Origin: Gemmataceae bacterium
Lineage (GTDB): Bacteria; Planctomycetota; Planctomycetia; Gemmatales; Gemmataceae
Assembly (NCBI GenBank): GCA_019636445.1
Contig: JAHBXO010000001.1
Location: 62,001-126,000 of the forward strand
DNA length: 64,000 bases
Direction: 5' to 3'
In this document: positions 25,681 to 34,352 of the stretch, piece by piece
How the letters are laid out: the number at the start of each line of letters is the position of its first letter
Numbering within the stretch: the stretch's first letter is position 1
Notes under the pieces: generated by a model
Told to the model about the DNA's origin: nothing
What the model saw: the letters and a program-made list of their open reading frames with translations, nothing else
Databases searched by the model: none
Program-made: the position numbers and the translations under genes

Positions 25681-28600
25681 ATGGCGGTCCACTTCGAAGC
25701 CAACGTCGAACCGGTGCCCGGTTACCGGCTCATCGACCGCCTCGGTAGCGGCGGCTTCGGCGAAGTCTGGAAATGCATTGCGCCCGGCGGCATCTACAAA
25801 GCCATCAAGATCATTCACGGCGACCTGCGCAGCCAGGACAACGACCTCGTCCGCTACGCCGAGCAGGAACTCAAATCCCTCGAGCGAGTCAAGCAGGTCC
25901 GCCACCCGTTCCTCCTCGCCATCGACCGCTACGACATCGTCGACGGACGGCTGCTCATCATCATGGAGCTGGCCGACTGCAACCTCTGGGACCGCTTCCG
26001 GCAGTACCGCCAGAAGGGCCAGCCCGGCATCCCCCGCGACGAACTGATGGTCTACATGCAGGAAGCCGCCGAGGTCCTGGACCTCATGAACGGCGAGCAC
26101 GGCCTGCTGCACCTGGACGTCAAACCGCAGAACATCTTCCTTCAGTGGAACCACGTGAAGGTCGGCGACTTCGGCCAGGTCAAGGATTTGCAAGGACTGG
26201 CGGCGCAAGTGACCGGCGGCATCACGCCCGTCTACGCCGCCCCGGAGACCTTCGACGGCATCGTCACCCGCGCCTGCGACCAGTACAGCCTCGCGTGCGT
26301 CTATCAGGAACTGCTGACCGGCCAGCGGCCGTTCGACGGTACCAGCATGAACCAGTTGCTCATGCAGCACCTGGCCGCGCCGCCCAACCTCGCGCCGTCG
26401 CCGCCCGACGACCGGCCCGCGCTCGCCCGCGCGCTCGCCAAGAAATCCGAAGAGCGCTTCCCCACCTGCGCCGAGTTCGTCCGGGCCTTGCGCGCCGGCA
26501 CGCCCGTCGCGGCGCCCGCGCCGACGCCGGTCATCAGCGGCGTCGTGTCCGCCCAGGCCGTGCGCCCCACCGTGGCCGCCGCCCTCATCGGCGGCGAAGG
26601 CTCCGACGCCATCCGCTGGGACGCCCCGCTCGGCGGGTCCTCGATCGCCGGTCCGGTCGACCTCGGCCCGCGCGGGGATACCCCGATGCCCCTGGTCATC
26701 GAGGCCGAACCGGACCTGACGGCTCCGCCGGAGCGCAAGGGCACCGGCTCCCTGCAACCCACGCTCGTGATCGGCCTCGGCGGCGCCGGCCTGCAGGTCG
26801 TCCAGCGGCTCCGCGCCGAGCTCCGCGACCGCTACGGCAACGCCGACGCCATTCCGATCATTCGTTCCCTCTACATCGACACCGACCCGATGGCCGCCGA
26901 TTTCGCCGCCACCGAGAAACCCTGGGAACGTCTCGCCAAGCTCAAATCCGAACAGATCTTCTCCGCCCGGCTGAACCGGCCGACCCACTACATGAAGCCG
27001 CGCCTCGGCGGCCACCCGATCACCGAAGGCTGGTTCGACGCGCAGCTCCTCAACCGCCTCCCGCGCACGCCCATTACCATGGGCCTGCGCCCGTTCGGCC
27101 GCCTCGCCTTCTTCGATCACGCCCGCGCGCTCGCCCAGAAGATCCACCACGACCTCGAAATGGTCCTCGAACCCGAAGCGCTCGCCGCGTCCGTCGAACA
27201 CACCGGCCTCGACCTGCGCACCAACCGGCCCCGCGTCTACATCGTCGCCAATCTCGCCGGCGGCACCGGCGGCGGCATGTTCCTCGACGTCGCCTACGCC
27301 GTCCGGTATCGCCTCAAGAAACTCGGCTACGCGGTGCCCGACGTCGTCGGCCTGTTGTTCGTCCCGCCCGACGCCCCCGGCGACGAGATTCCCCCGCAGG
27401 TCCGCGCCAACGTCTGCGCCGCCCTCACCGAATTGAACCACTACGCCCGCCCCGGCACCCAGTTCCAGGCGCTCTACGACGAACGGGTCGGCCCCCTGCG
27501 CGATACCGATCCGCCGTTCCAGTCCACATACCTGCTGCCGGCGCCGCTCGTCGGCACCAATACGCCGATCGCCGGCTCCACGACCGTCTCGATGCGCTCG
27601 ACGCGCCGGACCGCGTCCGACGTTCGCGTGTCGGGGGCGCAGCGCCTGACGCAGCATCGGGAGACGCCGCCGCCGCCCGCCGGCGACGCGGTCGCCGCCG
27701 CCGCCGAACGCATCCGCCTGGACCTGTTCACGCCCGTCGGCCGGACGACCGACGACGCCCGGCCGCGCACGCTCACCTCCATGGGCGTGGCGGTGCGCAC
27801 CTTCGGCCGCGCGTCCTACTCCTGGCCCCGCGGCGCCATCGTGGACCGCACCGCCCGCGTCCTCACCGGCGTGCTGCTCACGCACTGGGTCTCGCCCGAC
27901 ATCAGCCGTGCGCGCCACCTGATCCCGGCGTGGGTCTCGGAGAAGATGAACGCGGCCGGCCTCTCCATGGACGCCGTCACCGGCACCCTGCACCAGGCCG
28001 CCGGCGCCGTCTTCCACGAACCGATCCCCACCGTCCTCGCCCGCATCGTCGATCCGATCGTGCCCCGCGGCTGGATGGCGCGCTCCCCGGACGTCAACAA
28101 GGTCGTCGCCGTGCTCGACCAGCTCGGCAAGACCATCGGCCACCCGACCGGCCAGAAAATGCCGAACTCCCTCGAGGATTCCCTGCGGCTCGTCGCCAAC
28201 GACGTGGCACTCAACGGAACTTCCCTGCTCACCGCCGCTGTCCACGAGATGATCGACGATCCCCGCTTCCGCCTCGCCAGCGCGGAGGAGGCGATCGGCC
28301 AGATCCTGACCTACCTTCAGGTCTGTCGCAACGAGTGCGAAGCCGAGGCGGAGAAATCGGACCGCGACGCCCGCACCGCCTACGAACCGCTGATGGCGTA
28401 CGTTCACCCGCAGCCCGGCACCAAAAAACCCGCCGCCGCCGAGATCGGCGAGTCGCTGCGCACCTTCCCGCTCGCGCAGTTCCAGGCCGGCATCGCCCGC
28501 CGCGCCGCCCGACTCTTCGAACACCTGAAGTCGGTCTTCGTCGACCTGCGCCACCAGATTTCCACCAGCCGGCAGCGCATCGAGATCGTCCAGAAGCTGA

Positions 28601-29259
28601 TCCTCGCCGAACTGGAGCAGCCCGCCCCGCCCGTCGACGCCAGCCACCTCATGCCCGTCGGCTGCCCGACCATCGAGGACGCCGCCCAGCGCTACCTGGA
28701 AGTGCTGACCGACGACGACCTCCAGGAGGTCGAACGCCTCGTGCAGATCGGCATCGAGGAACAATTTGGGGGCCTGTACCAGGCGAGCGTGAACTCGACC
28801 GTCACGCCGGAAATGATTCTGGACGCCGTGCGGTCGAAGGCGCGGCTGCACCTGAACGGCCGCCTCGGCGAAGTTGACCTCGCCGGCATGTTCACGACCA
28901 AGTGCGGCGGCCACGCCCCCGCCGTCCAGGTCCTCGCCAACGCCTATCGCGCGTCCAAGCCCACGCTCGTGTCGGGTGGACCGTGGACGAACCACGCCCT
29001 CACGATCCTCGGCACGCCCGCCGGGCCTGGCGGCGATCTGCTCCGCCAGCTCGCCGACCACGCTTTCCCGCAGGACGACAAGACCGTCTTCGCGGACACC
29101 GCGGACGAGGTCGCGGTCTATCGCGAGTACCCGAACGTGCCCCTCGCCGTGCTGCCGCAGTTCGGCCCGGCGTGGGAGGCCGCGTACCAGGCCCCGAGCG
29201 ATGCGCCGGCGCATGCCCGCAACGACGTCACCCAGTGGATCGGCATCGACGCCGAGTGA
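25681..29259 (+). CDS. Ser/Thr protein kinase fused to a tubulin/FtsZ-like domain (paralogue 2)
   Basis: 1192 residues, starting at the ATG at 25681. The kinase part aligns residue for residue with paralogue 1: GSGGFGEV 22-29, Lys43 (KAIKII), HLDVKPQN 144-151, DFG 163-165. The linker is shorter and Ala/Pro-rich. The tubulin-like part has GLGGAG 365-370, LYIDTD to 402 and AGGTGGGM 526-533. An extra Pro/Ala-rich loop lies near 655-685. The segments AEEAIGQILTYLQ here and AEEVLGQMIPRLK in paralogue 1 show that the whole protein duplicated. The kinase probably controls polymerisation or partner binding of the tubulin-like part; this is inference. No SH-like, FHA or vWA partner is adjacent. Confidence 0.88.
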   Translation: MAVHFEANVEPVPGYRLIDRLGSGGFGEVWKCIAPGGIYKAIKIIHGDLRSQDNDLVRYAEQELKSLERVKQVRHPFLLAIDRYDIVDGRLLIIMELADCNLWDRFRQYRQKGQPGIPRDELMVYMQEAAEVLDLMNGEHGLLHLDVKPQNIFLQWNHVKVGDFGQVKDLQGLAAQVTGGITPVYAAPETFDGIVTRACDQYSLACVYQELLTGQRPFDGTSMNQLLMQHLAAPPNLAPSPPDDRPALARALAKKSEERFPTCAEFVRALRAGTPVAAPAPTPVISGVVSAQAVRPTVAAALIGGEGSDAIRWDAPLGGSSIAGPVDLGPRGDTPMPLVIEAEPDLTAPPERKGTGSLQPTLVIGLGGAGLQVVQRLRAELRDRYGNADAIPIIRSLYIDTDPMAADFAATEKPWERLAKLKSEQIFSARLNRPTHYMKPRLGGHPITEGWFDAQLLNRLPRTPITMGLRPFGRLAFFDHARALAQKIHHDLEMVLEPEALAASVEHTGLDLRTNRPRVYIVANLAGGTGGGMFLDVAYAVRYRLKKLGYAVPDVVGLLFVPPDAPGDEIPPQVRANVCAALTELNHYARPGTQFQALYDERVGPLRDTDPPFQSTYLLPAPLVGTNTPIAGSTTVSMRSTRRTASDVRVSGAQRLTQHRETPPPPAGDAVAAAAERIRLDLFTPVGRTTDDARPRTLTSMGVAVRTFGRASYSWPRGAIVDRTARVLTGVLLTHWVSPDISRARHLIPAWVSEKMNAAGLSMDAVTGTLHQAAGAVFHEPIPTVLARIVDPIVPRGWMARSPDVNKVVAVLDQLGKTIGHPTGQKMPNSLEDSLRLVANDVALNGTSLLTAAVHEMIDDPRFRLASAEEAIGQILTYLQVCRNECEAEAEKSDRDARTAYEPLMAYVHPQPGTKKPAAAEIGESLRTFPLAQFQAGIARRAARLFEHLKSVFVDLRHQISTSRQRIEIVQKLILAELEQPAPPVDASHLMPVGCPTIEDAAQRYLEVLTDDDLQEVERLVQIGIEEQFGGLYQASVNSTVTPEMILDAVRSKARLHLNGRLGEVDLAGMFTTKCGGHAPAVQVLANAYRASKPTLVSGGPWTNHALTILGTPAGPGGDLLRQLADHAFPQDDKTVFADTADEVAVYREYPNVPLAVLPQFGPAWEAAYQAPSDAPAHARNDVTQWIGIDAE

Positions 29260-29268
29260 TTCACCCGC

Positions 29269-29505
29269 TCACTTCCCCAGCGCCCACAGCGCCGCGCACG
29301 CCAGCGCGAGCGCCAGACCAACCCAGACGAACCACGACTTCGGCTCCGCCGGCGCGTCCTCGGCCGATTGCCAGTTCCCGCAGTGCGGGCATTGGTCGGA
29401 TTCCTCGGCGATCTCCTGCCGGCAATACCGGCACGGCACCGTCCGCCACTCGTCGTCGTGGTAGACGCCGTCGGGCAGGTCGTCGTCGTCATCGTAGCGC
29501 GGCAT
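29269..29505 (-). CDS. Small zinc-ribbon protein with C-terminal membrane helix
   Basis: 78 residues. After an acidic start (MPRYDDDDDLPDGVYHDDE) come the zinc ligands CRYC and CPHC about 14 residues apart, followed by one C-terminal membrane helix (FVWVGLALALACAALWAL). AGGA precedes the ATG at 29505. It converges with the kinase-tubulin gene, ending nine bases after it. Its stop-to-start distance to the next minus-strand gene is about eight bases, so it is probably co-transcribed with the exported protein at 29514. The function is unknown. Confidence 0.8.
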   Translation of the reverse strand: MPRYDDDDDLPDGVYHDDEWRTVPCRYCRQEIAEESDQCPHCGNWQSAEDAPAEPKSWFVWVGLALALACAALWALGK

Positions 29506-29513
29506 GCGGGTTC

Positions 29514-30599
29514 CTATTTCGCCAGCTTCCAGCCCTTCGCGTCGGCCTCCAGCTTCGTGTGGCCCTTGTACTTGTCGTAGGTCTTGTGCATCGCCTCGAT
29601 GCTGTCGAAGTAGCCCACGAGGTGCGCCGCCGAGAACGATTCCCCCGCCTTCACCGGCCGGCCGTGGATCTCTTCGATCATCACGATGATGTTGTTCCCC
29701 AGCCGCTGGCTCGCCCACGCCTCGTACACCACGCTCGGCTCGAGCGTCATCCCCGCCAGCCACGGGCCGTCCTTGCCGGTTTTCGGATCGCGGATGTGAT
29801 AGGCGCGGATGAAATGCTCCGGGGCGGCGTGCGTGTCGCGGCGGTAGTTGAACTTCAAGTCCGGCGTGAACGGTTCGAAGAACTCCTTCGCCGGGATGCG
29901 CACCCCCTTCGAGCCGTTCAGGTAGCTGAGGTAGATCTCGCTGAAGGTGTCTCCTTTGTTGTGGCGCACGCAGCCGGGCGTGTCGTTGCGCAGGAACATC
30001 TCCTCCGAGTCGTTGACGCTGTCGATCTTGTCCATGAGCAGGAAGAAGCGCTCGCCCTTGGGGAACACCACCAGTTGCGTCCACTTCGAGCCGGCCTTGC
30101 GGCCCGGCGCGGCGAACTCGTACTGGTATTCGGTCTTCACGGCGACGAAGTCGGACCCTTGAATCACCGTCGGCTTGACCGACTTCATGTAGGGGCAGAG
30201 CTGCGGCCCCTCGACGGCGCGTTTGCGGCGCGTGCTGCCGTGGGCGTTCAGGGCGTGCGCCTTGCGGGCGGGATCGGTCTCGTTCTCGTGCCAGAGATAG
30301 CGCCCGAGTCCGCCCTTGTCTTCGCGGTCGACGAGTTGGTCCTTCCAGGCGTCGTCGCTGCCGGCTTCCATGAGCCAGTCGATCACCATCAGGCCATCGC
30401 CGAGTTCGCGGGCGCCGGTGGTCTTGTCCACGAACGACTGCTTCTCGATGCCGGTCATCCACTGTTTGGGTTTGTTCTTGGGGATGACGGCTTCGAGCTT
30501 GTCGGTTTCGATTTTGATGGCGCGTTCGTCCTCGGTGACGCGGACCTGGGCGGCGGCGTGCGATGCGACGAGCATCACGAGGGCGAGCGAACGGAGCAT
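29514..30599 (-). CDS. Exported hypothetical protein
   Basis: 361 residues with a signal peptide (MLRSLALVMLVASHAAAQ). The body is a beta-rich soluble protein without a motif I recognise. Segments such as TPGCVRHNKGDTFSEIYLSY, KFNYRRDTHAAPEHFIRAYH and ALNAHGSTRRKRAVEG may help a search. A C-terminal helix pair (SIEAMHKTYDKYKGHTKLEA) ends it. The start at 30599 was chosen because the signal peptide begins there; the frame extends 123 bases more. It is likely periplasmic and is co-directional with the zinc-ribbon gene. Confidence 0.7.
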   Translation of the reverse strand: MLRSLALVMLVASHAAAQVRVTEDERAIKIETDKLEAVIPKNKPKQWMTGIEKQSFVDKTTGARELGDGLMVIDWLMEAGSDDAWKDQLVDREDKGGLGRYLWHENETDPARKAHALNAHGSTRRKRAVEGPQLCPYMKSVKPTVIQGSDFVAVKTEYQYEFAAPGRKAGSKWTQLVVFPKGERFFLLMDKIDSVNDSEEMFLRNDTPGCVRHNKGDTFSEIYLSYLNGSKGVRIPAKEFFEPFTPDLKFNYRRDTHAAPEHFIRAYHIRDPKTGKDGPWLAGMTLEPSVVYEAWASQRLGNNIIVMIEEIHGRPVKAGESFSAAHLVGYFDSIEAMHKTYDKYKGHTKLEADAKGWKLAK

Positions 30600-30703
30600 G
30601 GCGAGAGGCCTCGGTGGGAGGGCGGGGATAGGGTACGGAAAGCAGACCAAGGCGGGAAACGGCACCGCGTGAACGGATGTCCCCAATAGAATGGCTTGAA
30701 CCA

Positions 30704-31603
30704 ATGACCAACCGTCGCGCACCGTCTCCGATCCAAAAACCCCGCCGCCGGAAGCTGATCGCTTTCGGTTGGTACGGCGGGAAGTATTCCCATCTGGATT
30801 GGCTGCTGCCCCTGCTGCCGAAATGCCATCACTATTGCGAGCCGTTTGCCGGTTCGGGTGCGGTCCTCATCAACCGGCCGCCGTCGCCGATCGAGACCTA
30901 CAACGACCTCGATGGCGAAGTCGTCAATTTCTTTAAGGTGTTGCGTGAGAACAAGAACGAATTGGTCGAAAAGATCGGCCTGACGCCGTTCTCCCGTGAA
31001 GAGTTCGGGCTAGCCTGCGAATACGACTCCGAACTCGAACCCCTCGAACGCGCCAGGCGATTCTATGTCCGGGCCCGGCAAGTGCGGACCGGACTCGCTC
31101 AAACCGCGAGTTTGGGCCGTTGGGCCAACTGCAAAGACACGACGCGCGCCGGCATGAGCGGAGTCGTGAGCCGTTGGCTGGGCGCAGTCGAACAACTTCC
31201 GGATATCGCCGACCGCTTGCTTCGAGTGCAGATCGAGAATCGCCCGGCGATCGAAGTCATCCGACTTTACGACGCGCCGAAGACGCTCTTCTACTGCGAC
31301 CCGCCCTACATCCACGGAACGCGCGGCGACGACAAGGCCTACGGCTACGAAATGTCCGATCAGGACCATCGCGCCCTTGCCGCCACCTTGAACAGCGTGA
31401 AGGGCATGGTCGCGATATCCAATTATGATTGCCACCTGATGGCCGAACTTTACCCGAAGTCCAAATGGCGCAAACACGTCTCGCCGGAACGAACGATCCA
31501 CTCGACGAAGGACAAGCGCGTCGAAGTACTGTGGACGAACTACAAGCCGACGGCCGCGGCGGCGCAGCGTGAGAACCCGAGTCTCTTCCATGAAACCGAA
31601 TAA
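30704..31603 (+). CDS. DNA N6-adenine methyltransferase (Dam/D12 class), R-M system modification subunit
   Basis: 299 residues from the ATG at 30704 (an ATG at 30677 is also in frame). D12-class motifs are complete: FGWYGGK near the start, CEPFAGSGAVL for S-adenosylmethionine binding, YNDLDGEVVNFFKVLR, and the catalytic motif D199-P-P-Y. The end overlaps the start of the next gene by 14 bases, so the two are translationally coupled. The next gene looks like a restriction endonuclease, which makes this the protective methylase of a type II system. Base composition is less GC-rich than the surrounding housekeeping genes, suggesting acquisition. Confidence 0.92.
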   Translation: MTNRRAPSPIQKPRRRKLIAFGWYGGKYSHLDWLLPLLPKCHHYCEPFAGSGAVLINRPPSPIETYNDLDGEVVNFFKVLRENKNELVEKIGLTPFSREEFGLACEYDSELEPLERARRFYVRARQVRTGLAQTASLGRWANCKDTTRAGMSGVVSRWLGAVEQLPDIADRLLRVQIENRPAIEVIRLYDAPKTLFYCDPPYIHGTRGDDKAYGYEMSDQDHRALAATLNSVKGMVAISNYDCHLMAELYPKSKWRKHVSPERTIHSTKDKRVEVLWTNYKPTAAAAQRENPSLFHETE

Positions 31604-32711
31604 GCGATTGGACAAAATACTTGCTGTCGCCAAGGATAATCTCGAGCGACGGTCCGTGCGATCCAAGGCCAATCGCGAACACCTCGACTATGTATGCGGT
31701 TATCTCCCGAATCGTGCTTGCGTCCGACTCCTGATGTCCTGTCTTCTGGCAAAGATCGATCGCAAAGAAGTGGATCCTCGGAAGCCCTACACCGAAATCG
31801 GCACTCCAGATTGCTTCTCTGGTCGCAGCTACGATGAAAGATACCTGTCGCGGTTCATTCAGGTGAATCGACTGCCGTGCAATCCTACGACGGCATTTCT
31901 CACGCCAGTCCTTCGCAACATCAATCGTCCGCTGAATCGGGACAGCGCATTGATCGGCCGTCCTCGAGAACTGTACGAGCGGACCCTGTTGTTATTGGAA
32001 GAGGTGGCTCTGGGTCGGGAATCGGCAGAGTTGATGCTGACGGACATCATTCGCATCCTCGTGGCAATGCGTGACGAACGACTTCAGCGGTTGAAATCCC
32101 TTCAGGAGGGACTGCGCGGTGACTTGGCGGCGTTGCCGCTGTCGTCGGAAGCCATCGTGGAACTGATCCAACAACATCTCCGATGCAAGAATTCAAGCCG
32201 CCTTCCGGTTCTGATTATCGCAGCGGCATACGAAGCGGTTTCTGGACAACTGGGAGAACGACGCAAGCCGTTGCATTCCCACAACGCAGCCGACGAACAA
32301 ACGGGAGCGGGCGGAGACGTGGAAATCACATTGGAGAACGATGAACGGGTACGAACGATCTACGAAATGAAGCAGAAGTCCGTCACACACGACGACATCG
32401 ACCGAGCCTTGCACAAAATCGCAACACTCGATCAGCGGGTCGACAATTACATCTTCATCACAACTGACGTCATCGTTCGCGAAGTGGTGGAATACGCGAA
32501 TGGCCAGTACGAGAGCACCGGCGGGACCGAGTTCGCGATCCTCGATTGCATCGGATTCCTCCGTCACTTCCTGCACTTGTTCCATCGCCATCGGACGGCT
32601 TTTCTGAACTCCTATCAGGAATTGGTTCTTTCGGAACCGGATAGCGCGGTGAGCCTGCCGCTGAAGGAGGTGTTTCTAACATTACGCCAGCAGGCCGAAG
32701 CCGAGAGTTGA
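31590..32711 (+). CDS. Probable type II restriction endonuclease (SacI-family-like)
   Basis: 373 residues. The start at 31590 lies inside the methylase end. The C-terminal half has the layout of a PD-(D/E)xK nuclease: Asp243 in GGDVEITLENDERVRTIYE, followed by E259-x-K261 in YEMKQKS. The N-terminal half (VRLLMSCLLAKIDRKEVDPR, then CFSGRSYDERYLSRFI and ALIGRPRELYERTLLLLEEV) resembles the accessory region of restriction proteins annotated as the SacI family. That family call is from memory and is moderate. Coupling to a DNA methylase strongly supports a restriction role; the recognition site cannot be read. It is A+T-richer than its neighbours. Confidence 0.75.
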   Translation: MKPNKRLDKILAVAKDNLERRSVRSKANREHLDYVCGYLPNRACVRLLMSCLLAKIDRKEVDPRKPYTEIGTPDCFSGRSYDERYLSRFIQVNRLPCNPTTAFLTPVLRNINRPLNRDSALIGRPRELYERTLLLLEEVALGRESAELMLTDIIRILVAMRDERLQRLKSLQEGLRGDLAALPLSSEAIVELIQQHLRCKNSSRLPVLIIAAAYEAVSGQLGERRKPLHSHNAADEQTGAGGDVEITLENDERVRTIYEMKQKSVTHDDIDRALHKIATLDQRVDNYIFITTDVIVREVVEYANGQYESTGGTEFAILDCIGFLRHFLHLFHRHRTAFLNSYQELVLSEPDSAVSLPLKEVFLTLRQQAEAES

Positions 32712-32817
32712 TAGCAAAATCCGCTCGCCGCGCCCTAGCCGCGCAACTCCCGTGCCAATAGCCTAGTCTGTCCGTCTGCGCGGTACGCGCGGCGACAAAA
32801 CACGCTCCAGGTGGACC

Positions 32818-33282
32818 ATGGCGAAGCAGGTGACGGCGCAGGTGAAATTGCAGTGCCCCGGCGGAACGGCCACACCGGCCCCGCCGGTCGGCCCCGCCCT
32901 CGGCGCCCACGGCGTCAATATCGGCCAGTTCGTCAAGCAGTTCAACGACAAGACCGCCGGCCCCGACACCAAGGGCCTCATGCTGCCGGTGATCATCACC
33001 GTCTATTCGGACCGCAGCTTTGAGTTCAAGATCAAGAGTCCGCCGGCGGCCGTGCTCATCAAGCTCGCCGCGAAGATCCCGGCCGGCAAGAAGCAGGGGA
33101 AGGAAGTCATCCCCGCCAGCGCCAAGAAGCAGGGCAAATACACGAATCACACCCTGACGCAGGCGCAGGTGCTGGAAATCGCGAAGAAGAAGCTGAACGA
33201 CCTGAATGCCCGCGACGTGGACCACGCCGCCCGCATCATCGCCGGCACCGCCCGCAGCATGGGCATCACGGTGACGGCTTAA
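32818..33282 (+). CDS. rplK: 50S ribosomal protein L11
   Basis: 154 residues, slightly longer than usual at the C-terminus. The N-terminal domain reads [38 protein letters not shown], and the C-terminal RNA-binding domain reads [20 protein letters not shown] and [14 protein letters not shown]. It binds the GTPase-associated centre of 23S rRNA. AGGTGG lies just before the ATG. It is first of a rplK-rplA-rplJ-rplL run, but the gene upstream is a restriction enzyme instead of nusG. A terminator-like hairpin separates it from rplA. Confidence 0.98.
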   Translation: MAKQVTAQVKLQCPGGTATPAPPVGPALGAHGVNIGQFVKQFNDKTAGPDTKGLMLPVIITVYSDRSFEFKIKSPPAAVLIKLAAKIPAGKKQGKEVIPASAKKQGKYTNHTLTQAQVLEIAKKKLNDLNARDVDHAARIIAGTARSMGITVTA

Positions 33283-33305
33283 CGCCTCCCGAAACGCGTA
33301 CACTT

Positions 33306-33336
33306 GTCCCCGGTCGGTCCGGGGACGGTTTTTTTT
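33306..33336 (+). terminator. Intrinsic terminator or attenuator between rplK and rplA
   Basis: The stem GTCCCCG/CGGGGAC is followed by GG and eight T. It lies 23 bases after the rplK stop and 25 bases before the rplA start. It would make rplA-rplJ-rplL expression depend on read-through or on a promoter downstream of it. Confidence 0.8.
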
Positions 33337-33361
33337 GACTGAGTAAGGATCGATCAGGACC

Positions 33362-34258
33362 ATGGCCAACGAAACCGCCGCTACCCAGGCCTCGGATGAA
33401 CCGAAGGCCGAGGCGAAGGCCAGTCCGGTCGCCGAACCGAAGCCGACGGAAGCCGCAGCAGCGGCTCCGCCCGCCGAGGCCGGTGCCCCGACTGCCTCCG
33501 CTCCGGCCGGAGGCGATCTGGGCGCCCCCAAGAAGAAGAAGCCCGCCGGCGTCTGCCCGCCGCGTGGCAAGAAGCTCAAGAAGGTCGTCGCCGCCAACGC
33601 GAAGAAGGCGAAGGACGCCGGCGTCGTGCCGCTCAAGCAGGCCGTCGCCCTCATCAAGAGCCTCAAGCGCTCGAAGTTCGACGAGACGATCGAAATCCAC
33701 ATCAACACCGGCATCGACCCGACGCAGGGCGACCAGATGGTCCGCGGGGCCGTGCCGCTGCCGCACGGGATCGGCAAGTCGGTCCGCGTGGCGGTGTTCT
33801 GCCCGGCCGACAAGCAGGCGATCGCGAAGGCCGCCGGCGCGGATGTCGTCGGCGCGGCCGACCTCGTCGAGAAGGTCCAGAAGGAGAACTTCATGGACTT
33901 CGACGTGGCCCTCACCACGCAGGACCTGATGCCGCAGGTGGCGCGTCTGGGTAAGGTCCTCGGCCCGCGCGGGTTGATGCCCACGCCGAAGGCCGGCACC
34001 GTGGTTCCCGCGAACGCCGACCTCGCCGCCGCCATCAAGGAATTCAAGGCCGGCAAGGTGGAATACCGCTCCGACAAGACCGCGCAGATCCACGCCGGCG
34101 TCGGCAAGATGAGCTTCGACGACCAGAAGCTTGTCGAGAATATCAACGTCTTCGTCGACGCCGTGCGGGCCGCCAAGCCGAACGGCGTGAAGGGGAACTT
34201 CATCCTCGGCATCGTATTGTCCGCCACCATGTGCCCGGGCGTCCGGGTGGCGATGTAA
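33362..34258 (+). CDS. rplA: 50S ribosomal protein L1 with an alanine/proline-rich N-terminal extension
   Basis: 298 residues, against roughly 230 in most bacteria. The extra part is at the N-terminus: about 60 residues made almost only of Ala, Pro, Glu, Thr and Lys (ATQASDEPKAEAKASPVAEP and similar). The L1 core follows: VVPLKQAVALIKSLKRSKFD, PLPHGIGKSVRVAVFC, LGPRGLMPTPKAGTV and KVEYRSDKTAQIHAGVGK. L1 binds 23S rRNA at the stalk and can repress its own mRNA. A terminator-like hairpin lies upstream and heptamer repeats lie downstream, before rplJ. Confidence 0.97.
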   Translation: MANETAATQASDEPKAEAKASPVAEPKPTEAAAAAPPAEAGAPTASAPAGGDLGAPKKKKPAGVCPPRGKKLKKVVAANAKKAKDAGVVPLKQAVALIKSLKRSKFDETIEIHINTGIDPTQGDQMVRGAVPLPHGIGKSVRVAVFCPADKQAIAKAAGADVVGAADLVEKVQKENFMDFDVALTTQDLMPQVARLGKVLGPRGLMPTPKAGTVVPANADLAAAIKEFKAGKVEYRSDKTAQIHAGVGKMSFDDQKLVENINVFVDAVRAAKPNGVKGNFILGIVLSATMCPGVRVAM

Positions 34259-34262
34259 ACCA

Positions 34263-34293
34263 ATGCGGAGTGCGGAGCGCGGAGTGCGGAGTG
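34263..34293. repeat. Heptanucleotide tandem repeat (CGGAGTG type) between rplA and rplJ
   Basis: About four consecutive units of seven bases (TGCGGAG, TGCGGAG, CGCGGAG, TGCGGAG) lie directly after the rplA stop. The same type occurs inside the gene at 57209. Confidence 0.85.
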
Positions 34294-34352
34294 AAAGCCT
34301 AAGACTCCTCCGCGACCGGTTCCCTCCCAATACTTGAAAGCGGGATAACGCG

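Noticed and set aside
25630..29214. 1194-residue minus-strand frame opposite paralogue 2
   Set aside because: Antisense open frame caused by GC-rich third positions; no motif.
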